A DNA stretch of 46,331 nt from Aneurinibacillus thermoaerophilus (lineage in GTDB: Bacteria > Bacillota > Bacilli > Aneurinibacillales > Aneurinibacillaceae), in NCBI RefSeq assembly GCF_900099925.1, contig NZ_FNDE01000031.1, positions 1 through 46,331 on the forward strand, in the 5' to 3' direction. A model generated the notes under the pieces. The model was not told where the DNA came from. It did no database searches and saw only the letters and a program-made list of their open reading frames with translations. Numbering within the stretch: position 1 is the stretch's first letter; each line of letters opens with the position of its first letter. The translations under genes and the position numbers were made by a program. This document shows positions 1-8,146 of the stretch, one piece after another.

Positions 1-901
1 CGGCGTCTTTGTCGACGATGATGGCGTCTTTTCCGCCCATTTCGGCAACAAGGCGCTTCATCCAGATTTGACCCGGCTTCACTTTAGACGAACGTTCATG
101 AATGCGCAGGCCCACCGCGCGAGAACCCGTAAAGCTAATGAAGCGTGTTTTCGGGTGATCAACCAGGTAATCACCAATCACTTCCGGACGGCCTGGCAGG
201 AAGTTGACCACGCCCACCGGAAGACCGGCTTCCACCAGCAGTTCATAAAACTTATAAGCAATCACAGGCGTTTGGCTGGCCGGCTTCAGGATCACGGTAT
301 TTCCTGTTACAATCGCGGACGTTGTCATTCCTACCACAATCGCCAGCGCAAAGTTCCACGGCGGAATAATAAAGCCAACGCCAAGCGGAATGTAGTCCAG
401 ATGGTTGTCTTCGCCCGGAAGATGGACGAGCGTCTGACGGCCACGGTCTTGCAGTTCGATCATTTGTCGGCCATAGTATTCCATAAAATCGATCGCTTCC
501 GCTGTATCAGCGTCCGCCTCCGCGCGGCTTTTGCCGGCTTCGAGCATCAACCAGGCGGAGAATTCATGCTTTCTGCGGCGCAGGATGGCTGCGGCTTTGA
601 AAAGATACCCCGCACGTTCTTCGGCCGGAACGCGAGACCATGTTTTGAACGTTTCCCATGCTGCGTTCATCGCTTTATCGGCCAGCGCCTGATCGGCAGC
701 GGCTACGCGGCCAATTACCTCATGTTTGGCGGACGGGTTTATCGATACGATTTTGTCTTCGGTCATGATTTCCTCGCCGCCGATCACGAGCGGATAGTCG
801 CGGCCAAGCTCAGCCGATACTTTCTCCAGCGCTTTGTTAATCGCTTTCATATTCTGTTCATCAGCGAAATTGGTAAACGGTTCAGGACGATATGGAATCA
901 T
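1..901 (-). CDS. rocA: L-glutamate gamma-semialdehyde (1-pyrroline-5-carboxylate) dehydrogenase, 3' part outside window
   Basis: Oxidises glutamate semialdehyde/P5C to glutamate with NAD, the last step of proline and arginine catabolism in the cytoplasm. About 300 N-terminal codons are visible. They begin [12 protein letters not shown], the usual start of the Bacillus RocA/PruA group, and carry the aldehyde-dehydrogenase cofactor stretch [11 protein letters not shown] followed by [10 protein letters not shown] and [11 protein letters not shown]. The catalytic Cys lies beyond the window edge, so the gene is incomplete here. The ATG at 901 is supported by an AGGAGG site ten bases or so upstream. 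A sigma-54 type promoter lies about 80 bp upstream, as expected for RocR/SigL-controlled arginine catabolism. The gene is divergent from csaB and functionally unrelated to it. Confidence 0.95.
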   Translation of the reverse strand, partial: MIPYRPEPFTNFADEQNMKAINKALEKVSAELGRDYPLVIGGEEIMTEDKIVSINPSAKHEVIGRVAAADQALADKAMNAAWETFKTWSRVPAEERAGYLFKAAAILRRRKHEFSAWLMLEAGKSRAEADADTAEAIDFMEYYGRQMIELQDRGRQTLVHLPGEDNHLDYIPLGVGFIIPPWNFALAIVVGMTTSAIVTGNTVILKPASQTPVIAYKFYELLVEAGLPVGVVNFLPGRPEVIGDYLVDHPKTRFISFTGSRAVGLRIHERSSKVKPGQIWMKRLVAEMGGKDAIIVDKDA

Positions 902-1323
902 CGGAACAACCTCCTGTTGTGTAATCCTTCCAGATTTTATGTTTGATTCAAAATGAGTTCATTCTACTTTTGTTTGTATTGCAACAAGCATGCCAAAATT
1001 AAAATTACTTTCTTCATTCAAATTTTTTTCACTTAACTGTTAAATAAGTGTTAAAAAATATACAAATATGTAAATCGAATAGCATTTAATTTAAACAATT
1101 ATGTAAACCTATTCCCTTTTCCTCCCCGTTCCATTGGAGACAATAACTTTCTTTCTAATTAGCAACCTGTTATACTAAAGTGTACATGTTTTATATGCAT
1201 CCGATTCAATATATCAACATCCTTTTGTGGTTTGGGAGAAACGCTTCCCACACTACGATACAAATATCTAAATACATATTAAAAAGTGATGTATATAGTT
1301 CGGTTTGAAAGAAGGTCACTTTC
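902..1323. other. Divergent AT-rich intergenic region rocA / csaB
   Basis: This 422-bp non-coding stretch is clearly AT-richer than its neighbours. It holds the sigma-54 type rocA promoter (979-995). A TATACT box at 1171-1176, with only a poor -35, could serve csaB. A short palindrome at 1233-1250 has a weak cre-like core. No ORF with a ribosome site was seen apart from the flanking genes. Confidence 0.6.
979..995 (-). promoter_or_regulatory. sigma-54 (SigL) -24/-12 promoter of rocA
   Basis: On the minus strand this reads TGGCATGCTTGTTGCAA. It matches the sigma-54 consensus TGGCAC-N5-TTGCA at all but one core base, with exact GG to GC spacing. Transcription would start near 967, giving a leader of about 65 nt before the rocA ATG. 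In Bacillus the roc genes use SigL with the activator RocR; I did not find a convincing RocR site. Confidence 0.75.
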
Positions 1324-2430
1324 ATGGCAAGAATACTTATTTCAGGGTACTACGGATTTGACAACGCTGGGGACGACACGGTGTTGTACGGAATTATTAC
1401 ATCCCTTACAAAACATATGCCTGACGCGCAGCTTGCCGTCCTATCAAATACGCCGGCTGAAACACAGGCCCTGTTTGGAATCCCAGCATTTAACCGCTGG
1501 CGAATGAGCGCGATTATTCAACAATTGAAAAAATCCGATCTTCTTGTCATGGGAGGCGGGAGCCTGTTACAAGATGCAACAAGTCCCCGCAGCGTCATCT
1601 ATTATCTCGGAATCGTCATGATGGCGAAAATGCTTGGAAAACCAGTCATTTTCTACGCGCAAGGAATCGGACCTATCACGCGGGCCATCAGCAAGCGATT
1701 GATCCGTGCGATTGTAAACCGTGTCGACGTCATTACGGTACGTGATGAACAATCGGGAGAAGATTTGAAATCGTTCGGAGTCGTCAAAGCCCCGATATAT
1801 GTCACAGCGGACCCGGCAGTAACCATTAACCCCAGCCAGGTGGATACATCATTCGGACAAAATATAATTAAAAAGTATAAACCCGGCACTACCAAACCCG
1901 TAATGGCTATCTCGGTACGCGCTTGGAAGAATGAGCAACAATATAAAACCGCCATTGCCCGTTTCGCTGATGAAGCGCTGCGCAGGGGATGGGAAGTGTT
2001 TTTTCTTCCGATGCAGAATCCTGCCGACTTGGCTCCTTCAGCAGATATTATTAGACTAATGGAGGAACCAGGCGCTGTATTGATTGAAGAAAAAATGAAT
2101 TTCAAGCAAATTTTTAGCTTTATTGGCGCGTCTCAGTTCGTGCTCGGAATGAGGCTCCACTCGGTCATTTTGGCCGCGGTCATGAACATTCCATTTGCAG
2201 GAATTTCTTATGACCCGAAGATGGATCGTTTTGTGCAACGCCTTGGTATGGAATCAGCGGGTCACATTAAGGGTTTGGAATACGAAACTCTGCTGGCTAA
2301 TGTAGAACCTTTGCTAAATGACTTGACAGGCACACAAGAAAAAATCCGCCGCAATATTGGAGCTCTTATACAGGAAGCGGAGAAAAGTAGCCTCCTTGCC
2401 GTGGAACTTCTAAAACGGCGGCACAAGTAA
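1324..2430 (+). CDS. csaB: Polysaccharide pyruvyl transferase CsaB
   Basis: Adds ketal-linked pyruvate to the secondary cell wall polymer, making the ligand recognised by SLH domains of S-layer proteins. The 368-aa protein opens with the family signature SGYYGFDNAGDDTVLYG (residues 7-23). It also has VMGGGSLLQD (about 75-84), YAQGIGP (111-117) and GMRLHSV (about 275-281), the last being the conserved Arg/His region of PF04230. An AAGAAGG-type ribosome site precedes the ATG. It is monocistronic, with a strong terminator about 90 bp downstream. The nearby galE, murJ, glycosyltransferases and polymerase support a role in a cell-wall polymer locus. Its presence implies SLH-anchored S-layer proteins elsewhere in the genome. 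Confidence 0.93.
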   Translation: MARILISGYYGFDNAGDDTVLYGIITSLTKHMPDAQLAVLSNTPAETQALFGIPAFNRWRMSAIIQQLKKSDLLVMGGGSLLQDATSPRSVIYYLGIVMMAKMLGKPVIFYAQGIGPITRAISKRLIRAIVNRVDVITVRDEQSGEDLKSFGVVKAPIYVTADPAVTINPSQVDTSFGQNIIKKYKPGTTKPVMAISVRAWKNEQQYKTAIARFADEALRRGWEVFFLPMQNPADLAPSADIIRLMEEPGAVLIEEKMNFKQIFSFIGASQFVLGMRLHSVILAAVMNIPFAGISYDPKMDRFVQRLGMESAGHIKGLEYETLLANVEPLLNDLTGTQEKIRRNIGALIQEAEKSSLLAVELLKRRHK

Positions 2431-2521
2431 AAATATGTCGAATGCAAGCGCGAAATTTCACTTCTTTTGCCTGTTTACCACTACTTTTGTAAGACGGGCA
2501 GGAATCAGCCAAAAAACAAAG

Positions 2522-2566
2522 AATTCCCCCTTCACATAGCAGTTTACCTGTGAAGGGGGAATTTTT
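2522..2566 (+). terminator. Rho-independent terminator after csaB
   Basis: A perfect 15-bp inverted repeat (2522-2536 with 2549-2563) encloses a 12-nt loop and runs into a short T tract (2562-2566). The 3' arm contains AAGGGGG, which sits eight bases before the ATG of the next ORF. Confidence 0.85.
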
Positions 2567-2878
2567 ATGAAGAAGTATGACCAGGCCAATGTGCAGATTT
2601 TGTTCGACCTGTTTTCCTGGAAAAAACGCGCCGGCGAAATCATTCGCTTCGAAATCACCGCGCGCGGCCGTTATTGGATCATTTCCTTTGTTTCCTGCAG
2701 CACGACATCATCCCACGAGCATCGGTTTGCAAGCTTTATAGGCGACAGCCATGATGAACTGTACACCTGGGCGCTTAATCTTCTGACCGAATTTACTTTG
2801 ACATTTGATAAAAATGCAGCGTCTTTTCCAACCCCTGTCGCAGTGAATATTGAGGCTTCCAACCAAGCTTTTCTGTAG
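2567..2878 (+). CDS. Hypothetical 103-aa protein overlapping galE tail to tail
   Basis: I do not recognise a family. The ORF begins directly at the end of the csaB terminator. Its only ribosome site, AAGGGGG, lies in the 3' arm of that hairpin, so translation would depend on the stem being open. Codon use resembles the neighbouring genes, with many C-ending codons. The protein is mixed alpha/beta in character, soluble, and has a central RGRYWIISFVS stretch and a Trp/aromatic-rich second half. The last 86 bp overlap antiparallel with the galE 3' end. It may be a real small gene or the degraded remnant of a longer one. Confidence 0.45.
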   Translation: MKKYDQANVQILFDLFSWKKRAGEIIRFEITARGRYWIISFVSCSTTSSHEHRFASFIGDSHDELYTWALNLLTEFTLTFDKNAASFPTPVAVNIEASNQAFL

Positions 2879-3710
2879 CTTTTGTATTATCCAAATAACT
2901 GTTCACAATATCGCCTTCGCGCGGGGCCTTGTATTTAACCGCGAGCGTCGTGCCAAGCACCTCGTTCATAAGTTGAATAAGCTGATTTACGCTTGTTTCC
3001 TGATTCGTGCTAATATTGAGGATTTCGTTATCTCCCCCAGCCAGAGCCATAATATTGGCTCTGGCTACGTCTTGTACGTACACAAAATCCCGCGTCTGTT
3101 CCCCGTCGCCAAATACAACTAATTCCTGGCCGGCCAGCGCACGGTCCACAAAAATGGATACAACGCCCCCTTCCCCTTTCGGATCCTGTCTTTCCCCGTA
3201 TACATTCGCATAGCGGAACGCCGTATATGTTAGGCCATACAAATGGCGATATACATCAAGATAAAATTCTGGCACATACTTGGATACACCATACGGCGAC
3301 AACGGATGTTTCGGATGTGCCTCATCGATCCCCATGTATTGTGGCTCCCCGTATACAGCCGCAGATGATGCGTATACAAATTTTCGAACGCCATACTGAC
3401 GTGCCGCTTCCAGCAAATTGACCGTACCGACAATATTGGTCATTGCGTCTCCTACCGCATTTTTTACCGATACAGGAACAGAACTTTGCGCCGCCTGGTG
3501 AATGACAAAGTCCGGCTTTTCATTTTTAAAAACCTGTTGTATATCCGGTGACGCGATATTCATTTCATAGAATGCAGCCTGAGGGTTAAGCTGCATTTTT
3601 TTTCCTGTCGACAAGTCGTCGATGACGCATACCTCATACCCAGCCTCTAACGCCTGATCAACAATATGGGAACCAATAAAACCGGCCCCGCCCGTTATCA
3701 ACACTTTCAT
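2793..3710 (-). CDS. galE: NAD-dependent nucleotide-sugar 4-epimerase, GalE/Gne type
   Basis: Extended short-chain dehydrogenase that interconverts UDP-sugars (UDP-Glc/Gal or their N-acetyl forms) for polymer synthesis in the cytoplasm. The 305-aa protein has the Rossmann motif TGGAGFIGS (6-14), the catalytic Ser-x24-Tyr-x3-Lys set (S115/S116, Y140, K144 in SPYGVSK) and the substrate-side RYANVYGERQDP. Length is normal for the family. It starts 6 bp after the murJ stop on the same strand, so it is very likely co-transcribed and coupled with murJ. Whether the substrate is UDP-Glc or UDP-GlcNAc cannot be settled by eye; the context suits supply of Gal or GalNAc for a surface polymer. Confidence 0.85.
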   Translation of the reverse strand: MKVLITGGAGFIGSHIVDQALEAGYEVCVIDDLSTGKKMQLNPQAAFYEMNIASPDIQQVFKNEKPDFVIHQAAQSSVPVSVKNAVGDAMTNIVGTVNLLEAARQYGVRKFVYASSAAVYGEPQYMGIDEAHPKHPLSPYGVSKYVPEFYLDVYRHLYGLTYTAFRYANVYGERQDPKGEGGVVSIFVDRALAGQELVVFGDGEQTRDFVYVQDVARANIMALAGGDNEILNISTNQETSVNQLIQLMNEVLGTTLAVKYKAPREGDIVNSYLDNTKATEKLGWKPQYSLRQGLEKTLHFYQMSK

Positions 3711-3716
3711 TTTCTA

Positions 3717-5303
3717 TTATCCCCTTTTTCTTTTTACTATTTTTCCAGAAAAACGTCCAATAATTTGTACTGCCAGCGGTTCGCGCATCATAACAAGCGT
3801 CGCGAAAAACACGCCTGCTCCCGCCGCAATCAAAAAGATAATATACATTTTTTGAACCCAAACTCCTTGAAACACAAGCAAAGAAGTCGCTGCATACAAA
3901 CCAACTCCCATTACCGCAGCGGCAACCACCGTTTTCCCTGCCGTCATCCAAAACTCGCGTTGTACAAACGAGCCGATAGACCTGCGCAAAAAGAATGCAA
4001 GCAACAGCATGTTGGCTAACGAGCCGAGCGATGTGCCAAGCGCTACCCCTCCATGACTAAGATACGGAATCAACGCAAGGCTAAAAACAACATTGATGAT
4101 AATACCCACAACGGCAGCGATAACCGTAATTTTCGTGTTTTCCATCGCATAAAATGCGCGGGTCAATAAATCGCGCACCGCCAGGAAAAACAGTCCTATT
4201 CCCATATATAACAGCGCCGTAGCCGTCAATTCAATGGACTGCAGATTAAATTCTCCGCGAGGCCCCGTGTAAAAAAGAAGCGAAACCAGTTCGTCCGGAA
4301 TGATGGCCATCGCGACAGTAACCGGAACCAACAAAATAAACAAATACCGCATCCCTTCGGTAATGGACTGTTTCATCTTGTCTAATTCGCCTTTAGTAAA
4401 ATATTCAACAAGATAAGGGTATATCGGTAGCGTAAACGCCGCAACAAAAATTGCCATCGGAAGCTGGTAAATCGTATTAGCATATCCAAGCGCCGCCACG
4501 CGTCCCGGGCCCAGTCCGGAGGCAAGCACCGGATAAATAAACGTATATACTTGCGTGATCAATGAGCCAAGCATGATTGGAAGAAATCGTTCACCGATTT
4601 TCTTCATTTCCTCGTCTTTCCAGCGGAAATCTGGTACAAACGAATACTGCTCTTTTTTGATGGAATATGCCATGGATAAGGCCGCGAACAAGAAGCCGAG
4701 CGTCGTGCCAATGGCTACACCATAAATATCGTAAAACGGAACGAACAACAGGTACGCCGCGCACACCACCACAGAGTTCACAACCGTGCTCATCTGTGGA
4801 ATAAAAAATTGCTGATGCGCGTTCAACGTTGCCTGAAACACGCCAATGAGCGCGATAAATACGGCAGAAGGCCACATCATCTGAAGCATCCTCGTTCCCA
4901 TTTCCAATTGCTGAGCGCGCTGCTCGGGCGTAATCGCTTCAGAGTTTTGCTGCATAAACGTCATTACCTGCATAATCTCGCGCGAAAATAGCATGCCGAA
5001 CACCATAATGACAAAGTAAATCAGCGTAGTTACGGTCAACATTTTGCGGAACAGCGCCTGCGCTTCTTCCCGCCTGTTCTCAACCAGCATGCTTTTAACC
5101 GAAGGAACGAAAATGGCGTTTAATGCCCCTGGCACGAATAAGAAAATCATCGTTGGAATCGCGAACGCATATCGATAAGCGTCCACCGCGAAGCTGGTGC
5201 CAAAATGATAAGCGAGCAACGTTTCGCGAAGCAAGCCGACGACCCGCCCCACAAGCGTGACAATGATAATTACTGCTGCCGAGCGAAGTACGGTTTGTGC
5301 CAT
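3717..5303 (-). CDS. murJ: Lipid II flippase MurJ/MviN family
   Basis: Multidrug/oligosaccharidyl-lipid/polysaccharide-superfamily integral membrane flippase that moves lipid-linked cell-wall precursors across the membrane. The 528-aa protein has about 14 hydrophobic segments. It opens with a typical MurJ N-terminus, LVGRVVGLLRETLLAYHFG, followed by the conserved region VPGALNAIFVPS. It ends in a Lys/Arg-rich tail. It is first gene of a murJ-galE unit and divergent from a glycosyltransferase. Because it lies inside a polysaccharide locus, it may export a polymer intermediate rather than lipid II, as MurJ paralogues exist in many Bacillota; sequence alone does not separate these. Confidence 0.9.
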   Translation of the reverse strand: MAQTVLRSAAVIIIVTLVGRVVGLLRETLLAYHFGTSFAVDAYRYAFAIPTMIFLFVPGALNAIFVPSVKSMLVENRREEAQALFRKMLTVTTLIYFVIMVFGMLFSREIMQVMTFMQQNSEAITPEQRAQQLEMGTRMLQMMWPSAVFIALIGVFQATLNAHQQFFIPQMSTVVNSVVVCAAYLLFVPFYDIYGVAIGTTLGFLFAALSMAYSIKKEQYSFVPDFRWKDEEMKKIGERFLPIMLGSLITQVYTFIYPVLASGLGPGRVAALGYANTIYQLPMAIFVAAFTLPIYPYLVEYFTKGELDKMKQSITEGMRYLFILLVPVTVAMAIIPDELVSLLFYTGPRGEFNLQSIELTATALLYMGIGLFFLAVRDLLTRAFYAMENTKITVIAAVVGIIINVVFSLALIPYLSHGGVALGTSLGSLANMLLLAFFLRRSIGSFVQREFWMTAGKTVVAAAVMGVGLYAATSLLVFQGVWVQKMYIIFLIAAGAGVFFATLVMMREPLAVQIIGRFSGKIVKRKRG

Positions 5304-5410
5304 ATGTACATATTCTCCTCACTACCTTCAATCTGTCTTATATCGCTTCCACATAAAAACACGGCTTCTTTCATACTATACCTGAATTGTGAAAAATCAA
5401 CCCTCTTACA

Positions 5411-5440
5411 TTGAACATCCTGCCACAGATGCGATATAAT
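5411..5440 (+). promoter_or_regulatory. Sigma-A type promoter for the 5505 glycosyltransferase
   Basis: TTGAAC (5411-5416), an 18-bp spacer and a perfect TATAAT (5435-5440) point towards the glycosyltransferase. The expected start site is near 5447, giving a leader of about 60 nt. Confidence 0.6.
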
Positions 5441-5504
5441 TGATACGATTTCATCGTTTAGCATGATGTTTTTAGTTGCTCTAGGGTCAGGAAGTGAACA
5501 GAGG

Positions 5505-6632
5505 ATGTCCAAAATGAAAATATTGCATGCAATCGGCGGAGGCGAGTTTGGCGGCGCGGAGCAACATATTCTTGAATTGCTTGAAATTCTGTCCAGACAC
5601 TCGGTCGACCCTGTCGTTGTATGCTTTTATAACGCTACCTTTGCCGAAGAATTGCGCAAACGAAACATTCGCGTTATTGTGCTCGATACATACGGACGTT
5701 TTGATTTCCGGTTGGTTAAGGGACTTGTCCGCGTGTTTCAGGAAGAGAAGCCGGACCTTATCCATTCCCATGGCGTTAAGGCAAATTTCTTCTGTCGAAT
5801 CGCCGCCCGTTCCCTTCCCCGTGTGCCTATTGTCACGACGATTCATAGCGTATTGCGGTATGATTACCCAAATCCGCTGGCTTACTTCCTCGCCTCACGC
5901 ATGGAACTGTGGACACGCAAATGGAATGATCATTATATCGCTATCTCAAATTCTATCAAGCAATCGCTTGAATCGGACGGTGTGAAGCCAGAAGAAATTA
6001 CGCTTATCCATCATGGGATTCCGATTGAAGAATTTGCAATCGAAGAAGATGTAGCAACCATCCGCCGCGAACTGGGAATTCCCGAAAACGCGTTCGTGAT
6101 CGGTACCGTCTCCCGCCTTGTTGCGGTAAAAGGATTAAACGATTTGATGCAGGCATTTATCCTGCTGGCAAAAGACTACCCTCATATTCATTGGCTGGTT
6201 ATCGGTGACGGTCCGGAAAAAACTGTACTGCAAAACATGGCACGTGAAGCGAACGTGAGCGAACGCGTGCATTTTGCCGGTTTCCGCAAGGATGTGCCGC
6301 GCTGTCTGCAAGCGATGGACACTTTTATCAGCCCATCTTATTCTGAAGGTCTGGGCCTTTCGCTTTTGGAAGCGATGGCCGCCAAAAAGCCGGTAATTTC
6401 TACCATGGTTGGAGGAATCTCAGACTTTTTGGTTGACTACTTGAACGGATTGGTGATTTCAACGAAAAATCCGGAGGAAATCCGGCAGAATGTTGTGATC
6501 TTGATGGAAGACGAAGGACTGCGCACGAAGCTTGCGGAGGCAGGATACAAGACCGTAAAGGAAGAATATACGCTAACGCACATGGCGATGAAAACGAAAG
6601 AATTATACCGGAAACTTATCCGCGCAAAATAA
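5505..6632 (+). CDS. GT4-family glycosyltransferase
   Basis: Retaining GT-B glycosyltransferase acting at the cytoplasmic membrane face. The protein has about 375 aa. The N-terminal acceptor domain opens MKILHAIGGGEFGGAEQHI and has DLIHSHGVKA. The C-terminal donor domain has GTVSRLVAVKGLNDL, VIGDGPEK and the E-x7-E signature SEGLGLSLLEAMA (about residues 281-293). I chose ATG 5505, which has AGGAAG ten bases upstream. ATG 5514, with AGAGG nine bases upstream, is nearly as good, and the more upstream ATG 5463 has no ribosome site. It is a single-gene unit ending in its own terminator. It is probably part of the same surface-polymer locus; donor and acceptor are unknown. Confidence 0.88.
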   Translation: MSKMKILHAIGGGEFGGAEQHILELLEILSRHSVDPVVVCFYNATFAEELRKRNIRVIVLDTYGRFDFRLVKGLVRVFQEEKPDLIHSHGVKANFFCRIAARSLPRVPIVTTIHSVLRYDYPNPLAYFLASRMELWTRKWNDHYIAISNSIKQSLESDGVKPEEITLIHHGIPIEEFAIEEDVATIRRELGIPENAFVIGTVSRLVAVKGLNDLMQAFILLAKDYPHIHWLVIGDGPEKTVLQNMAREANVSERVHFAGFRKDVPRCLQAMDTFISPSYSEGLGLSLLEAMAAKKPVISTMVGGISDFLVDYLNGLVISTKNPEEIRQNVVILMEDEGLRTKLAEAGYKTVKEEYTLTHMAMKTKELYRKLIRAK

Positions 6633-6656
6633 ACCCGCTTATCAGAGCGGGTTTTT
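6632..6656 (+). terminator. Terminator after the GT4 gene
   Basis: An 8-bp GC-rich stem (AACCCGCT / AGCGGGTT) with a 6-nt loop runs into five Ts. It overlaps the last base of the stop codon of the preceding gene. Confidence 0.85.
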
Positions 6657-6800
6657 CGTTGATGGAGTAAGAAGGGATGGTAATATCTTCGATTGTTTCT
6701 TACAACGACCAGGCTGTTGTGTAAAAGAAGTTTTGTATGATATCCTAGTGAAGGTTATGCTGGATGATTTTTTTTCATACCAAATAGGAGGAAGCATTCC

Positions 6801-7304
6801 ATGAAAGCAATTGATCAAAAAGGACGAATTTTTGGTGTAATTAACATTTTGGATTTATTTCTTATTTTGCTTTTGATCGCGGCGCTGATTTTCGCTGGAT
6901 TAAAATTCACAAAAAGCGAAGAAATTGCCATAGGGCCGACAACGCAAAAAGAAGTAACCTATGTCCTCTATAACAGCGCTGAGCACCCGTTTGTCGTCGA
7001 TCAAATCAAAAAAGGCGACATCATTAAAGATAAAGACAAAGGCTTAAAAATCGGCGAAGTCGTTAACGTTGAGAAAAAGCCCGGAAAAGTGGCGGTTACA
7101 ACCGCGGATGGCCGCATGGTTATGTCTACCGTCCCAGAAAAGTACTCCGTCTACATCACGGTGAAAACGAAAGCAGCCATCTCCGGTTCAACGGCTGTCG
7201 GTGAAGGGGACAATCCCCTGCTTGCGGGCAGCAAATTGACGATCAAAGGCCCACGCTACATGATCGAAACGCTTCTGACCGAAGTAAATTTAGGTGATAA
7301 ATAA
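6801..7304 (+). CDS. DUF4330-type membrane-anchored protein, first copy
   Basis: Function is not known. The 167-aa protein has a short cytoplasmic start, one N-terminal membrane segment (about residues 14-34, ILDLFLILLLIAALIFAGL) and an extracytoplasmic domain of about 130 residues. That layout, with the VINILDLFLIL lead-in, suits the DUF4330 group, which commonly lies beside polysaccharide polymerases and glycosyltransferases. The ATG follows a perfect AGGAGG. The stop overlaps the next gene by one base, and both proteins share the same architecture, so they are probably a duplicated pair acting together. First gene of a five-gene plus-strand operon (6801-10542). A periplasm-side scaffold for polymer assembly is inference. 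Confidence 0.75.
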   Translation: MKAIDQKGRIFGVINILDLFLILLLIAALIFAGLKFTKSEEIAIGPTTQKEVTYVLYNSAEHPFVVDQIKKGDIIKDKDKGLKIGEVVNVEKKPGKVAVTTADGRMVMSTVPEKYSVYITVKTKAAISGSTAVGEGDNPLLAGSKLTIKGPRYMIETLLTEVNLGDK

Positions 7305-7768
7305 TGAATGCGCGCGCTTTTTCTTTTACGTTAAAAGACGCGCTGATTACTCTGTTGCTTATCGCTGCCGCTATTATTATCTCGTTGAAAGCCTCCATGG
7401 CCGGTAAACTGATCATACCGTCAAAAGAGATGACCGTTGTACTCCGAATTGAAGGGCAGGAGCCTTCTTTTCATAAGTCAATCAAACCAGGTGACAAAAT
7501 TTTTCAGAAAGGTCAACTTGAGCCATTCGGAACGGTCGTTGACGTTAAAACGAGGCCTGCGGAAAAATATTTGCCAGACGTCAACGGAAACTATTATTTG
7601 CGTTCATTTGACGCAGAAGAGGACGTTTATTTAACGATTAAAGCGCCTGGATTCGTCTCGTTGGACGGAAGACCGATTATTGATAACACATTCTTCCATG
7701 CGAATTTGTATTTGCCTGCTCATACAAACCAGGCTGTATTCGCGTCAAGAGTAATCAGCGTAAAATAA
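7304..7768 (+). CDS. DUF4330-like membrane-anchored protein, second copy
   Basis: This 154-aa protein has an N-terminal membrane segment (about residues 12-30) and an outside domain with the same order of features as the preceding gene. Both carry a PGDKIFQKG / KKGDIIKDK turn followed by a GxVVxV strand (FGTVVDV here, IGEVVNV in the first copy). Start and stop overlap by one base (TAATG), which indicates translational coupling. The divergence between the copies suggests an old duplication and perhaps a heterodimer. No catalytic motif is visible and the function is unknown. Confidence 0.65.
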   Translation: MNARAFSFTLKDALITLLLIAAAIIISLKASMAGKLIIPSKEMTVVLRIEGQEPSFHKSIKPGDKIFQKGQLEPFGTVVDVKTRPAEKYLPDVNGNYYLRSFDAEEDVYLTIKAPGFVSLDGRPIIDNTFFHANLYLPAHTNQAVFASRVISVK

Positions 7769-7780
7769 GAAGGTGAAAAC

Positions 7781-8125
7781 TTGAAAAAAACGTCTTTTTA
7801 TGAGTGGCTGACGCATAAAGTTATAGACGGGCTGATAGGGCTGATAGAAACATTCTCAGAAAAAGCGGGACAGCATTCCTTGCTGGCGCGCTTTAAGGCT
7901 AAATGTGAAAGCATCCAATGGCAATACGTGTTCTGGACACTATTTATTATGGTGTTCCTGCATGTATATGTTCTTCTTTTCCTAGAGAATATTGTGCTTA
8001 TCATCGCCCTTGACCTTATTGCGGGAGGCTTGCTGCTTTTCCTTGGGCCAGAGCGAGTATGGCTTATCATCCGGACAAGCATCCCCGGTCGGTTGCTCAT
8101 GCAATTGTTCGACCCAAATAAGTAG
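7781..8125 (+). CDS. Small membrane protein of the DUF4330 operon
   Basis: Unrecognised 114-aa protein. The TTG start at 7781 is supported by GAAGGTG a few bases upstream. The first 45 residues are amphipathic and basic. Two hydrophobic segments follow (about 48-67, YVFWTLFIMVFLHVYVLLFL, and 71-89), and a short cytoplasmic tail ends at SIPGRLLMQLFDPNK. It lies 12 bp after the second DUF4330 gene and 21 bp before the polymerase, so it is certainly in the same operon. The family-less small subunit may help the polymerase next door; that is inference from position only. Confidence 0.7.
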   Translation: MKKTSFYEWLTHKVIDGLIGLIETFSEKAGQHSLLARFKAKCESIQWQYVFWTLFIMVFLHVYVLLFLENIVLIIALDLIAGGLLLFLGPERVWLIIRTSIPGRLLMQLFDPNK

Positions 8126-8146
8126 AGAACCGGGAGTTCGATAATA

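Noticed and set aside
68-946. 292-codon plus-strand open frame
   Set aside because: It is the antisense shadow of rocA, which has a strong ribosome site, promoter and aldehyde-dehydrogenase motifs on the minus strand.
1233-1250. cre-like palindrome (catabolite repression) upstream of csaB/rocA
   Set aside because: Only the AACGCTT core fits; the outer TG..CA bases of the cre consensus are missing, so CcpA control is not supported.
2458-2658. 66-codon minus-strand ORF over the csaB terminator
   Set aside because: It crosses the terminator palindrome, lacks a ribosome site and is antisense to the better supported 103-aa ORF.
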